Positions 27,301-42,300 of a stretch of DNA of 64,000 bases are shown one piece after another (the first letter of the stretch is position 1; each line of letters opens with the position of its first letter). Source of the stretch: Bathymodiolus brooksi (Eukaryota; Mollusca; Bivalvia; Mytilida; Modiolidae); the NCBI GenBank assembly GCA_963680875.1, contig OY804579.1:19639804-19703803 (forward strand). Reading direction: 5' to 3'. The position numbers were made by a program, and so were the translations under genes. The notes under the pieces were generated by a model that saw nothing but the letters and a program-made list of their open reading frames with translations, searched no databases and had not been told where the DNA came from.

Positions 27301-30300
27301 TACTATCTAGGGTGGTGTTAATACTACAGTAAAGCATGGTGGAATTTATGTTAAAACTCTCATTGCTAATGGTGCTGCTGAAATTAATGGAACTATAAAC
27401 AAATGTAAGAATAATTCTTAGTTTTTAAGTTAGAACTGTGTAGATTCCAATATGAATGACTTGTTGTTTGTATGTTGAGTTTGATGAAATTATTCATATG
27501 ATGGTTTTGTTACTTTTGACAAAATAAGATGATTCTCCCTTTAATGCATGTGTACTGTTCCTGGGATATGTAAGGCATGACTTCTGGGATATCAGGAGTT
27601 TTATATGACAAGATAAGTCTAAATCTCTATGGGACCAACATCTGTGTTTGAAATAGACACAGATTCAGTTTATACAGGTTGAATTAACAAAGATTTCAGA
27701 CATAAGGACTTTAATGGATTTTGGTTTATTGAGGGTTCGGCTTAGAAAGGTTTCACTGTATTTACAAGTCAGGTAAATTGTAGGGGTTTCAGTGAAATAC
27801 TCAGATTCTTGTAAGTTAGGTAAATTGTAGGGGTTTCAGTGAAATACTCAGATTCTTGTAAGTTAGGTAAATTGTAGGGGTTTCAGTGAAATACTCAGAT
27901 TCTTCTATGGGTTTCAGTGAAATACTCAGATTCTTGTATAGTGGTTTCAAATATTTATATATCAATTTATTAATATTTTCACATTCTGAAGATTTGTTTT
28001 AATCTTAGATTTAGTGAATCATAAAAAGATCTTATCCACAAATATTTATGGTTTGTTTGCAGGTGACAGAATATTAGAAATAAATGGTAAAAGATTGGTT
28101 GATGTGACCCATCGACAAGCTGTTGAAATCATCAAGGATGCTCCCAAGACTTGTATGTTAATAATACAGCGTGGAGTTTCTCTGTCATCCAGGAGCTCCC
28201 GAAAGTCATCTAGATCATCCCTAGGGTCAGTAGGCCAACCATCTCTCATGACATTGACAAAGGATCGCCCTGATACACACTTGTCACTTGTTAACACAGC
28301 CACGTCAAATGTTCAGTCCTCTACAGTTAGTGCCGATGATGAAGCTTCTAGTGGGAGTGGTACAGTGGGTGTGCCAACGGACAAGCCCTACCCATTTGTG
28401 GATGATGGTGAGGATAGTGTTACATGAAGAGATCAAAATTCAAGAGAATTTAAAGTTTGTTAGAATTTTGAAGCATTTTGATTCAGGAGATTTTAAACTT
28501 TGTTAGAATTTTGGAGTATTTTAATTCAGGAGAATTTAAACTTTGTTAGAATTTGGAAGCATTTTAATTAAGGAGAATTTAAACTTTGTAAGAATTTGGA
28601 AGCATTGTAATTTAGGAGAATTTGGAAGCATTTTATATAATTTAGGAGAATGTCACTTTTAGCTTTTAGCTTTGTCAGAATTTTAAGCAATTTAGATAAG
28701 TTTTCAGGTCTCTGAAAGCAGAACAAGTTGTATGAAAGAAAAATGTATGGTATGTATATCAGTTTGTTTCTCACCTTGATTATTCAAAGTACAAAGTCTT
28801 GATTGTTAAATTATATACTCAAAATTTTTACAGATTTAAATTACACACCCTTTAATAATCCAGTGTTTACTAATTTTAGATAATAATAGCATAAGAATAC
28901 TTAGAATTTTTATAATAAAACTTTTTTTTTTTTTTTAGACAATACCTTTGAAGTAGACCTGGTTAAGGGTAGTAGTGGTTTAGGATTTAGCGTGCTTGGA
29001 GTGCAGGATGTTCCTGTTGGAGATCCATCACATGGAGTATCCAGAATAAAGAAGATCTTTCCACTAGGTGCTGCCATGGATTCTGGCAAGTTAGAAACTG
29101 GTGATGTCATATTAAAGGTCAATGGTCAGGCGGTCAAGGACATGTCTCGTGCTGTAAGTCTATGATATATGTAGGTCAATGTACTTTAATAGGATAGACT
29201 TGTTTTTGAAATATCCTAAAAAAAATTACTTTATTGAGGTGTAAAGGATATGATTTTGGCATTCTTTAGAAATGGTTGAATTATTGCCATATTGTTAGAC
29301 TGAGGACGCATGTGTACAATAACTGTACAGTAATAGGTCAATAGTTTTTCTGCACTGAAATATTTCCCTATATATTTCATATAAAACCATGATTTAAACA
29401 AATATATTCTTATGTAGTCCTTTCTTACTTGATTTTCATGAAATTTTCAGATTACAAGCAGAATTAAATATAGTTCTTTCTTCTTATAATTTTAATATAA
29501 TTTTGATTCTACTTTTCCTTAGAATATGACTTAAAGATGAAGTTTCATTTTTTCACCAAATATTGATATATTATGACTATAGAATATTGTGACATGGAGA
29601 ATTTACATTTGTGTTTAACTTATAAATGCTTGTAAATACAAAATTTTACTCTTATTAATTCTACTTTGAAAGGGGAAAATTTTTTAAATGCCTTCAGGAT
29701 TTTTTTTTAAAATAAGTAGTTTTATATGAAATAGATATGAAAATATCTTAATGCCTAAAGACATTTGACCCATGAATGTATTACAATGTGGTGATTGATT
29801 ATTTTTAGTTGGATGAGAGCATGATTTATTAATTATGATTTATCCTTATTTTATTATGTAGTTACAAGCATGTAAGTTCTTATGTCTATATTTCATTTGG
29901 GTGGATATTTATATATGCTTACAAGAGTTTGAAAAATATTTTGGTGAAGATTATTCTTTGAATTGGCATGTTAGGAGAGATTTATTAAAAAAAAAAGTAT
30001 GATTTCTAATTCATATATATATTTATATATATATAGAAAATGGAGGGAATCATTTGTTAACCAATAGTAAAAGCTTGAAATATTCCAATTACCGTTATAT
30101 GTATGACACTTTTTGTCAGCTGGTTAATTCATTTTTATATATTGATTGAAGTTATTTAGAAAACTGATAACAATCAAATGATATAAAAATGTAGACAAGT
30201 CCAATAAATGACCACAAGTTTTGAAGATCAATTAAAAAAATTGTTCGGGGGCTGTCATGATGGTATGGTAGTTGAATTTACAACTACATAGAAATCAGTG

Positions 30301-33300
30301 CCTATCACCACGAATGTGACTTTGAATGAATCCCGCTCATGGCAAGGTGTACTTGATACAACATTATGTGATAAAGTTTGTTTGTGACTTGTGGCAGGTC
30401 ATTGATTTTCCATGGGTACCCCCGTTTTCCTCCACACAAAAAAAATGGTCGTCTTGATAGAACTGAAATATTGTTGAAAGTGGCATTAAACACCATAAAC
30501 CTTACCCTAAAAATTTGTGGGTACATGTAGACCTTCTATCAATAACAGACCTACCACTAACCAGTTGTAATATGGTATGATATATAGTGATTTCCCCCAT
30601 TAAAAATACCCCGTTATACTGCCAAACTCAGCTACCGCCATCCGCCACAGGTTTTCAGACACAAAAGTCGTAAAACCAATTTAAATTCCCCCCATTAGTA
30701 CCGGCCACAACTACCTTTTGACAGCTGTGTATTGATCAGTAATTATGGAATGTCAAAACTGGTCATAGGACACGGTCATTGATCTCATAGTTGAAGGTCG
30801 GAACAGGTGATCAGTTGTTTTGATTAGAATAATTACCTGTATTTACTTTTCTAGTGATTACATTTGTACTTTTAATCCCTTGTAAAATTTGTAATTTAAT
30901 TAGTTGTCATAAAAATGTCGTGCTTGAAGAGAAAACGTAATTAATTAAGACGACAAACAAAAACGTGCAATTATAAGTTATGCAAAGGAAAATCCAAAAT
31001 TAATATAACAACAAATTGTCGATAATTTGACAATTTAATGGGATCTTCCAATATCCCCACAAATGAAGATGAACTGGTGCTGTCACGTGTTTATAATGAC
31101 CTTGATGTCCTGAGCTACAAATGACGGTTCAAGAATTTGTCAACATTGACAAAGATCTGCAAACTGTACAGGACATTTCCGATGTGAATATAATTATTCT
31201 AATTTACTTATTTATTAAACATGTATTATGTATACTTATGTATTTGTACAAATGCAAAATGCAAGTCATTCGAGTTGAAAGTTTATCTTTTCATATGATC
31301 ACATAACTTCCGGTTTTCAATGTCCCTCAGATTATCGCCAAACTCGTTATACCGCCAAACTACCGACTGCACAGAAGGTGGCGGTTTAACGAGGGAGCAC
31401 TGTATGTACTTATAACAATAATGCTATTGATAGCAACTAATTTGAATGTATAAAATGTATTTCAAACACTTGTAAACCAGTAGGTTTTAACTCAGATTTT
31501 ATTAAATATTATTTTACATCAATTAATTACAAAATATTTTAGTGAGAAATAGGTTTTCAGTTGGGTTTTTTTTTCCATTTTTTGTCGTATCTTGACGAAA
31601 GGAATAACTTATTAAAAAAACACAGAATTCAGAGAATATTATGCCTAATTAATTTTCAGGAAACTATGACAACATTGCGCACAGCTGCGTCAAATGTTAA
31701 ATTATTGATATGTAGACCTACCTCAGAACAGTTACCTCCCCTTAATAGATTTGTAAGTACGGTTAGTTGAGTTTGCCGTGCCTTCACCACTTGTAGTGCT
31801 TCAAATTCTTAAACTTAATTACACTTTTTCATCAGCATTTATTTTATAAAAGAGAGAAAAAAAGAACAGAAATATTTTACATTTTCACAAATAGCTGATA
31901 ACAGATAATGTCAAGAGAAATAGTCAATCTTTATTTTTATGAATTTATTTTTAGTTTTTTTCATTGCATGCAGTTTATTTAAAGATAGTATCAAATGTTA
32001 AGCATGGTGAAGTATATTTTAATCAGTAGCATATTAATTGAAGTATATAATGATTACAGTATAATATTTGATATAGATTTACACTTTAATTGCATGTTCT
32101 AACCATAGATAGAGAAGTCAGATTTGACCAGTTTTGGTCTGCTATATGACAAACATAGAGGCATGCTGCAAGTATAGTACCTCCTTTAATTGTTCAGTTT
32201 GTAGTGTGATACTAGGTAGTGGTAATTGACAATTTGGACCATTTATTCATTCTCCAAAAAAAAAAATGCTCATTACAGTTTTCCTTTTCAGCTAGTAAAA
32301 TATATTTAGTTCCATGTTTAAAGAACTCTTATTTTTATTGACATCACTTAGGATCCATTGTCAGCAATTTTCTGCTTCAATTTTTTTTATTTGTTACTTT
32401 ATCTGTTCAATTTCTATTTTTCATTAAAATGACATGCGTATGTTAGAATCTGCTGTAAAATCTTTTATTTTTAATGGAAAATTATGTTCATGGATTCCAA
32501 TGCTCTGAAAAGGGGGGGGGGGATTTGTGTTAGCTATATTAATGATAACAGATTAACTTTGCATATATTGACAACAAAGAGTCCTTCTAGTACTTGGTGT
32601 TCAAGAATTACTTTTTCCAAGAATATTTTGGCATTACAAGTCCTACTATGATGGTACAGCCATCAAAATCAGCATTTTCCTTACTGGACTTTAGATAAAA
32701 GTCCTTAAGGTGGTACCATACACTTCAGGTAAAATTTGATCTGCTCGTTTAATTTTCTTATTTTTTTGGCAGTGTGTTTGAATATATCCAATGTAAATAA
32801 ATATCAAAATTTTAACAAATTCCAACCAACAGACTCAGAGCTATAAATTCACTAGCCACATAGCAGCTTTTCTCTCTGTGGTTTTGATCACCGAGATGCT
32901 TGAAATCTGCATACAAACATCATATGATCAAAACATTCAATTGATTTTAAAGAGTTATCTCCCTGTAGTGTAAGGTACCACCTTAAATGCTATATTTTAA
33001 GTCGTGAATAATATATATCTATAATTAAAAGCATTTCAGCATGTTTACACAAGTTAAATTTTAACTGTACCGTAAGTGGATTTACTAAATTATGATAAAT
33101 TTGGACAACATGTGAGTGTTTACGTTCTCTGATGTAGTAGGTCACATGATCAGACACATTTCTAACCTGTCATATGGTCAAGCACAATTCTAGCATCAAA
33201 ACAATTTTTGAGAGCATTGAAGCACTTATTTCAAATATTTGCATGGGACTGACAGATGGTTTCAAATTCACTGAAGCACCAGACCACAGCACATCACCTG

Positions 33301-36300
33301 TTTCTATTGTACTTTTTGATATGTTTGAACATACCTTGACCTAAAAGTGGAGCCATGTTAATTTTTGTTTAATATTATATGAATAACAAAATACAGAAGA
33401 AAAAAGTCATGTCTTGTTTTGTCCCTACTTTAACATGGCTAGTTTTTCCTTCATTCCTTACTTAGCAACCCTTTTTTTCACCCAAGTGATTTTAATATAT
33501 TTGTTGTTGCTTTAATTTTTTCCTTCACTTTTTTAAAAGATTGATTGATTTTACATGTTGTGTTGTGTACATTCATTTTCATTGAGTTGAGGGATCATTT
33601 TAAAACTTCAGTTCATGTTAGTGTTCATTGCTACGTTTTAACTGATATTTTTTTTTTTTTTTTTTTTTTTGCAAAATAAAGTAAGAAAATACTTTAAAAA
33701 CAGGAAAGATATTTAAGAAAAACAAAAGAACTCTTCAATACAAAAGACTTTTTCCTGTTAAACATTTGATCTAAAACATACTGGTAAGTTATGTATAAAT
33801 GTTCATTACTGATATTGGACCTTAATATCCCTTTAAGTTTAATGCATGGATAGATAACAGAATTTTTCAAGTCATTCAGGATTTTTGCTGTGACATTTAT
33901 AAACACGAAGTAAGCAATCAGTAGATAAAACAGGCATCTTAGAAAATGTTATATAAACAGTAAAGAAAGATTCGATCAACAAGATTGTTTTACTAATGTC
34001 AGATATTATTCTAATGTAAAATTGGATGTTTCTTGGATCTTTTTTAAATAGATATTTAAGGTGGTACCATACACTTCAGGTAAAATTTGATCTGCTCGTT
34101 TAATTTTCTTATTTTTTTTGGCAGTGTGTTTGTAATAAATATCAAAATTTTAACAATTTCCAACCAACAGACTCAGAGCTATAAATTCACTAGCCACATA
34201 GCAGCTTTTCTCTCTGGTTTTGATCACCGAGATGCTTGAAATCTGCATACAAACATCATATGATCAAAATGTTCAACTGATTTTAAAGAGTTATCTCCCT
34301 GTAGTGTATGGTACCACCTTAACTGGAAATCCACTGACAATTAATGGCATTCAGTATCTGTGTCACATCTTATAACCACTATACATTTATATGTGTGGAA
34401 GTTGTCAACTCTAATGCTATAGAGGTCAATGACTTAGAGTTTTGTAAGCATTTTGCTAATTGGTCATTTGAAATGTAACCTCTGACATAGTCCAATATTG
34501 ATTGTCGTTAGATGTGAGTGGGTCACAAGATGGGAAAAAAATCCAACAGACATTTAATTTAATTAGAATGGTCAAATATTGAAATAAAAAATTCAGCAGA
34601 AATGTTTGTTTTATTTTAACAGGATAGTGGAGAACGTTCATTAATCTCTGCTAGTATATTGAAGAATACTTCCAGCACTTCGTATGAAACTGATTCAGAA
34701 GATGAATCAATTCTCTATCGTGATTCTGTGTATACACCTCCGTCAGGATTTACCTCTGACACAAGTATCAGAAAGGATCATTCGCCACAAATTAACAGTC
34801 CACCTGAAATTCTTAGAAAACTTTTACAATCTGGACAGTTAGAATCTGAATCTGAAGACTTAAATTCTACTCTGTCAAGTTGTTATCCAGAGGCAGAAGC
34901 TGGTAATATAATGAGATACTCCACATGTCAGAATTTAGTAGGTTCCCCTTATAGGATGGGGAGTAGTCAGTCTTTTGGTAGTACTATAGACAATGACAAT
35001 CAGTCTGTAAATAGTGAATTAGAAGAAATTGAAACAAGTGACATTCCTGTGGAACATGAACAATTATATGAAAAGAATGTTGTCAAAAATGTGGAAAATA
35101 TTTCCAAGAACAATAGTAATTCAGAAGAAAAATATGATGATGATGATGGCCGACCTGGCAGTGGATATTCTGATAGAAGTGGTTCATCAAATGACTCGGT
35201 GATTGAGTCACCAAGGAAAGAATTGTTGAGAACACAAAGTACAAACCAGACAGATGGGGAGGATGGTGATATATCTAATAACTTTGAACCAGAGGAGTCA
35301 TCCTCACCTAGACAAGGTGTAAGTTACTATATATATGTAACTTGTTATGTTGACAGTTTATATATGTATATTTACAATGTCAGAGTGTTGATACATGAAT
35401 GTAGCCTTTTATTCTGACATCTAGAATAAATCTCTTTTGTTTTTGCTCATTCTGCAATGTGGAACTATTAAATTTTTCCCAGACATATTTTTTTTTCATC
35501 CTGACCATCTGTTTGTCACAATAGTTAATAGTCTACCTGCAATTCCTCCTGCATGTTTATTTTATTACATCTATTTGGATTTTTTTTCTCAAAATTAAAG
35601 GCAAGTAATGAAGCTGAAAATTACTCTCAGAATAAGCCATTTTTCAGCTACACTGGCATGCTGAAAGTAGCAGGATAAAAATAGTTGTGTTGAAATTAGA
35701 AATTGAGGCTAGTAACCCTTATATTTTTCCCAGATTCAGACACTGTCAAACATTTCTTTTTCTTTCTGTTCTGTATCTAAATATTGAAACTGTCATATTT
35801 GTGTCTCATGGAATAGAGTTGAAATATTGATGAATTAAACACCAACTAGTCAATGGATACTGTTATAATAGAACTTAACTGTACCATACTTAGGTGACGA
35901 TTGTAATTTTTATACACGTTTTAGTAAGAAATATGTTTTAATTATGTATCTCCCCCCCCCCCCCTTTATGGGAGAGACATATTGTTTGTTTTCATCCTGA
36001 TAGTCCTTTGCTACAAAAGTTGGTACACACAACTCCTCCTACTTATTACCATATGGAGATGCACATATTCTTATGACAGTTTGTTCGGACAATATTTGAA
36101 GGAGTTATTGCCCTTTTTCACATCAAAATGTTTGTGCACACAAATCCTACATTTTAAAAAGAATTAAAATGTATCTTTCTGAAGGATGAAAGAAAATTAA
36201 ATATAGCAATACTAGCTTATGAGGAGTTATGTCTCCCACCACTTGTGGGGAGACATATTGTTTTTGTCCTGTCCGTCACACAGTTTGTCAGTGCAACTCC

Positions 36301-39300
36301 TCTGAAACTACAGAACAGAATTTCATGAAACTTGGTAGGTAGTAAGGACACCATATGTAGTTGTGCATATTACCAGGAAATTTGGATCGCCTAAATTTTG
36401 TGGGAGTTATGCCCCTTTGAACTTAGAAATTTCCCGAAATTTACTACTGAAGCAGCTTGTCAGCACAACTCCTCTGAAACTACTGAACAGAATTTCATGA
36501 ATCTTGGTAGTTAGTAAGGACACCATATGTAGTTGTGCATATTACCAGGAAATGTTGATCCCCTAAATTTTGTGGGAGTTATGCCCCTTTGAACTTAGAA
36601 ATTTCCCGAAATTTACTACTGAAGCAGCTTGTCAGCACAACTCCTCTGAAACTACTGAACAGAATTTCATGAAACTTGGTAGTTAGTAAGGACACCATAT
36701 GTAGTTGTGCATATTACCAGGAAATGTTGATCCCCTAAATTTTGTGGGAGTTATGCCCCTTTGAACTTAACAAATTCCTGAAATATACTTCTGAAGCAGC
36801 TTGTCAGTGCAACTCCTCTGAAACTACAGAACAGAATTTCATGAAACTTGGTAGGTAGTAAGGACACCATGTGTAGTTGATGCATATTACCAAGAAATTT
36901 TGATCTGCTGAATTTTGTGGGAGTTATGCCCCTTTGAACTTAGAAATTTCCCGAAATTTACTACTGAAGCAGCTTGTCAGCGCAACTCCTCTGAAACTAC
37001 TTAACAGAATTTCATGAAACTTGGTAGGTAGTAAGGACACCATATTTAGTTGTGCATATTACCAGGAAATGTTGATCCCCTAAATTTTGTGGGAGTTATT
37101 TGCAAACACTCTAGTGTAATATCCCTTACTGAAACTTGTATATATATATATATATGTACAAGAGTCTATCATAATGTCACTATTTCCCTGAAAAAGTTTT
37201 TCATCACCAATCCAATGATTTTAGAAGAACAAAACTCCTTTAAATCATTGGAACATAGGCTGAGCAATTTTCTGGAATGGGGAACTTTGCCATGACAATA
37301 TGGAATAGTACCTGTAACCATTGCTTTAGCACTTTTGATCAAAATTTTTATGTGTTTCATGGATTAAAAACATTTTTTTTTGTTATTCATTGAAGCTTAA
37401 TTTTATTTGTTACCTAAATAGATTTTTTACCTTTGACTACAGTTTGTGGGACGGGAGGAGACATTTCTTTTTGCGGGCAAAAACAAACTTTAATATATAA
37501 TTATTTTCAGGAACTTGATGTGACCCTACAAAGAAAGGATGAAGAAGGCCTCGGCTTCACATTGACTGGAGGGGATAGCAGAGGGGGCTGCTATATTAAG
37601 AAAATCATTCCAGGCCCTGCACTTTCTGATGGGCGGCTACAACCAGGAGATAAACTCATTAAGGTAATTACCACTTCATTAATTAAGATACGATAATATC
37701 AATGCATGGAATACACTTAAGAATTGAATGCATTCTTTTGAAGTTTCATTGGGGTATGAAAGCGTTGACCGAAGTACATGTTGAAAATGTAGTTCGATCA
37801 ACGCTTTCATACCCCAATGAAACTTCAAAAGAATGCATTCAATTCTTATAATTATATTTAAATCACACCAAAATTTAATATAGTTGAATTTTTCGTTGTG
37901 AATTTTATTTGTGTTAGATTATTTGCTGTTGGAAATTACTACGCCATTGATTGTTCACATCGTCATGGAGGCACGTGCAAGTTCAGATTTGAGTTTCATT
38001 GGGATGTGAAACATCTCTTTTATAATCATGTGACCACTTCATAACCAATCATATTGTAACATTTCAATGAAAAACGGAAGTAATGTAATTATTTCCGTAT
38101 AAATACTTTTTAATTCACTTGGACCAAAGGTCCATGTGAACTATTGCCATCTCTTGGCGTCCGTCGTCTGTTGTCTGCTGTCTGTCGTCTGTAAACTTTT
38201 CACATTTCAAGCTTCTTCTCCGAAACCACAGGGCCGATTGGAACCAACCATAGCAGGAATGTTCCTTGGATGGTCCTCTACAAAGTTACTGTTTTTCGTT
38301 CCAGTCGGATATTCAATATGGCTGCCAGGGCCAATAATATGCTCTGATTGGCTGAAATTTCAAAGATCTTCTCTGAAACTAATGAACTGACTGAACCCAA
38401 ACTGTAAAGGAATGATCATTGGAATGTCCTTTACCAAGTTTCTGTTTTTTATGCCGATCGGAAATCCAAGATGGCCGCCATCGCAGGACATAGATTAACA
38501 TTGGACCCTATGGGAAAATGTTCAAATGCCTTCTTCTCAGAAACTACAAATATGATTAAAACCAAACTGTACATGAATGTTTATTGGACGGTCCTCTACA
38601 ATCTCAAGGTTTTTTGTTCCGATATGAAATTCAAAATGGCGGCTACGGCAGGACTTAGTTTAACATTGGACCCTATGGGAAAAATGTTTCAAAATGTTTC
38701 TTCTCTGAAACCACTTGGACAGTTGAAACCAAACTGCCCAGGAATGATCATTGGAAGGTCCTCTACAAAATTTTTGTTTTTTATGCCGATCGGAAATCCA
38801 AGATGGCCGCCACCGCAATACATAGATTAACATTGGACCCTATGGGAAAATATTCAAATGCCTTCTTCTCAGAAACTACAAATATGATTAAAGCCAAACT
38901 GTACATGAATGTTCATTAGATGGTCCTCTACAATCTTTACGTTTTTTGTTCCGGTATGAAATTCAAAATGGCGGCTACGGCAGGACTTAGTTTAACATTG
39001 GACCCTATGGGGAAAATGTTTCAAAACGCTTCTTCTCTGAAACCACTTGGATAGTTGAAACCAAACTGCCCAGGAATGATCATTGGAAGGTCCTCTACAA
39101 ATTTTCTGTTTTTTATGCCGATCGGAAATCCAAGATGGCCACCACCGCAATACATAGATTAACATTGGACCCTATGGGAAAATGTTCAAATGCCTTCTTC
39201 TCAGAAACTACAAATATTATTAAAGCCAAACTGTACATGAATGTTCATTGGATGGTCCTCTACAAACTTTACGTTTTTTGTTCCGATATGAAATTCAAAA

Positions 39301-42300
39301 TGGCGGCTACGGCAGGACTTAGTTTAACATTGGACACTATGGGGAAAATGTTTCAAAACGCTACTTCTCTGAAACCACTAGAACAGTTGAAACCAAACTG
39401 CCCAGGAATGATCATTGGAAGGTCCTCTACAAATTTTATGTTTTTTATGCCGATCGGAAATCCAAGATGGCCGCCACCGCAATACATAGATTAACATTGG
39501 ACCTTATGGGAAAATGTTCAAATGCCTTCTTCTCAGAAACTACAAATATTATTAAAGCCAAACTGTACATGAATGTTCATTGGATGGTCCTCTACAAACT
39601 TTACGTTTTTTGTTCCGATATGAAATTCAAAATGGCGGCTACGGCAGGACTTAGTTTAACATTGGACCCTATGGGGAAAAATGTTTCAAAACGCTTCTTC
39701 TCTGAAACCACTAGGACAATTGAAACCAAACTTCCCAGGAATGATCATTGGAAGGTCCTCTACAAATTTTATGTTTTTTATGTCGATCGGAAATCCAAGA
39801 TGGCCACCACCGCAATACATAGATTAACATTGGACCCTATGGGAAAATGTTCAAATGCCTTCTTCTCAGAAACTACAAATATTATTAAAGCCAAACTGTA
39901 CATGAATGTTCATTGGATGGTCCTCTACAAACTTTACGTTTTTTGTTCCGATATGAAATTCAAAATGGCGGCTACGGCAGGACTTAGTTTAACATTGGAC
40001 ACTATGGGGAAAATGTTTCAAAACGCTACTTCTCTGAAACCACTAGGACAGTTGAAACCAAACTGCCCAGGAATGATCATTGGAAAGTCCTCTACAAATT
40101 TTATGTTTTTTATGCCGATCGGAAATCTAAGATGGCCGCCACCGCAGGACATAGATTAACATTGGACCCTATGGGAAAATGTTCAAATGCCTTCTTCTCA
40201 GAAACTACAACTATGATTAAATCCAAACTGTACATGAATGTTCATTGGATGGTCCTCTACAAACTTTACGTTTTTTGTTTCGATATGAAATTCAAAATGG
40301 TGGTTACGGCAGGACTTAGTTTAACATTGGACACTATGGGAAAAATGTTTCAAAACGCTTCTTCTCTGAAACCACTTGGACAATTGAAACCAAACTGCCC
40401 AGGAATAGTCATTGGAAGGTCCTCTACAAAGTTTATGTTTTTTTTATGCCGATCAAAAATTCAAGATGGCCACCACCGCAGGACATAGATTAACATTGGA
40501 CCCTATGGGAAAATATTCAAATGCCTTCTCAGAAACTACAAATATTATTAAAGCCAAACTGTACATGAATGTTCATTGGATGGTCCTCTACAAACTTTAC
40601 GTTTTTTGTTCCGATATGAAATTCAAAATGGCGGCTACGGCAGGACTTAGTTTAACATTGGACCCTATGGGGAAAAATGTTTCAAAACGCTTCTTCTCTG
40701 AAACCACTAGGACAATTGAAACCAAACTTCCCAGGAATGATCATTGGAAGGTCCTCTACAAAATTTTATGTTTTTTATGTCGATCGGAAATCCAAGATGG
40801 CCACCACCGCAATACATAGATTAACATTGAACCCTATGGGAAAATGTTCAAATGCCTTCTTCTCAGAAACTACAAATATTATTAAAGCCAAACTGTACAT
40901 GAATGTTCATTGGATGGTCCTCTACAAACTTTACGTTTTTTGTTCCGATATGAAATTCAAAATGGCGGCTACGGCAGGACTTAGTTTAACATTGGACACT
41001 ATGGGGAAAATGTTTCAAAACGCTACTTCTCTGAAACCACTAGGACAGTTGAAACCAAACTGCCCAGGAATGATCATTGGAAGGTCCTCTACAAATTTTA
41101 TGTTTTTTATGTCGATCGGAAATCCAAGATGGCCGCCACCGCAATACATAGATTAACATTGGACCCTATGGGAAAATGTTCAAATGCCTTCTCAGAAACT
41201 ACAAATATTATTAAAGCCAAACTGTACATGAATGTTCATTGGATGGTCTTCTACAAACTTTACGTTTTTTGTTCCGATATGAAATTCAAAATGGCGGCTA
41301 CGGCAGGACTTAGTTTAACATTGGACCCTATGGGGAAAAATGTTTCAAAACGCTTCTTCTCTGAAACCACTAGGACAATGAAACCAAACTTCCCAGGAAT
41401 GATCATTGGAAGGTCCTCTACAAAATGTTTGTTTTTTATGTCGATCGGAAATCCAAGATGGCCGCCACCGCAATACATAGATTAACATTGGACCCTATGG
41501 GAAAATGTTCAAATGCCTTCTCAGAAACTACAAATATTATTAAAGCCAAACTGTACATTGGATGGTCCTCTACAAACTTTACGTTTTTTGTTCCGATATG
41601 AAATTCAAAATGGCGGCTACGGCAGGACTTAGTTTAACATTGGACCCTATGGGGAAAAATGTTTCAAAACGCTTCTTCTCTGAAACCACTTGGATAATTG
41701 AAACCAAACTGCCCAGGAATGATCATTGGAAGGTCCTCTACAAATTTTATGTTTTTTATGTCGATCGGAAATCCAAGATGGCCGCCACCGCAATACATAG
41801 ATTAACATTGGACCCTATGGGAAAATGTTCAAATGCCTTCTCAGAAACTACAAATATTATTAAAGCCAAACTGTACATGAATGTTCATTGGATGGTCCTC
41901 TACAAACTTTACGTTTTTTGTTCCGATATGAAATTCAAAATGGCGGCTACGGCAGGACTTAGTTTAACATTGGACCCTATGGGGAAAAATGTTTCAAAAC
42001 GCTTCTTCTCTGCCCAGGAATGATCATTGGAAGGTCCTCTACAAGCTGTGTGTTTTTTATGCCTATTGGATATCCAAGATGGCCACCACCGCAGGACATA
42101 GATTAACATTGGACCCTATGGGAAAATGTTCAAATGCCTTCTTCTCAGAAACTACAAATATGATTAAAACCAAACTGTACATGAATGTTCATTGGATGGT
42201 CCTCTACAAACGGCAGGACTTGTTTAACATTGGACCCTTTGGGAAAAATGTTTCAAAACGCTTCTTCTCTGAAACCAAACTGCCCAGGAATGATCATTGG

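Noticed and set aside
28946..31752. FRMPD2 as the identity of the gene
   Set aside because: FRMPD2 has FERM and PDZ domains but no phosphatase; here splice phases lead into an intact PTP catalytic domain.
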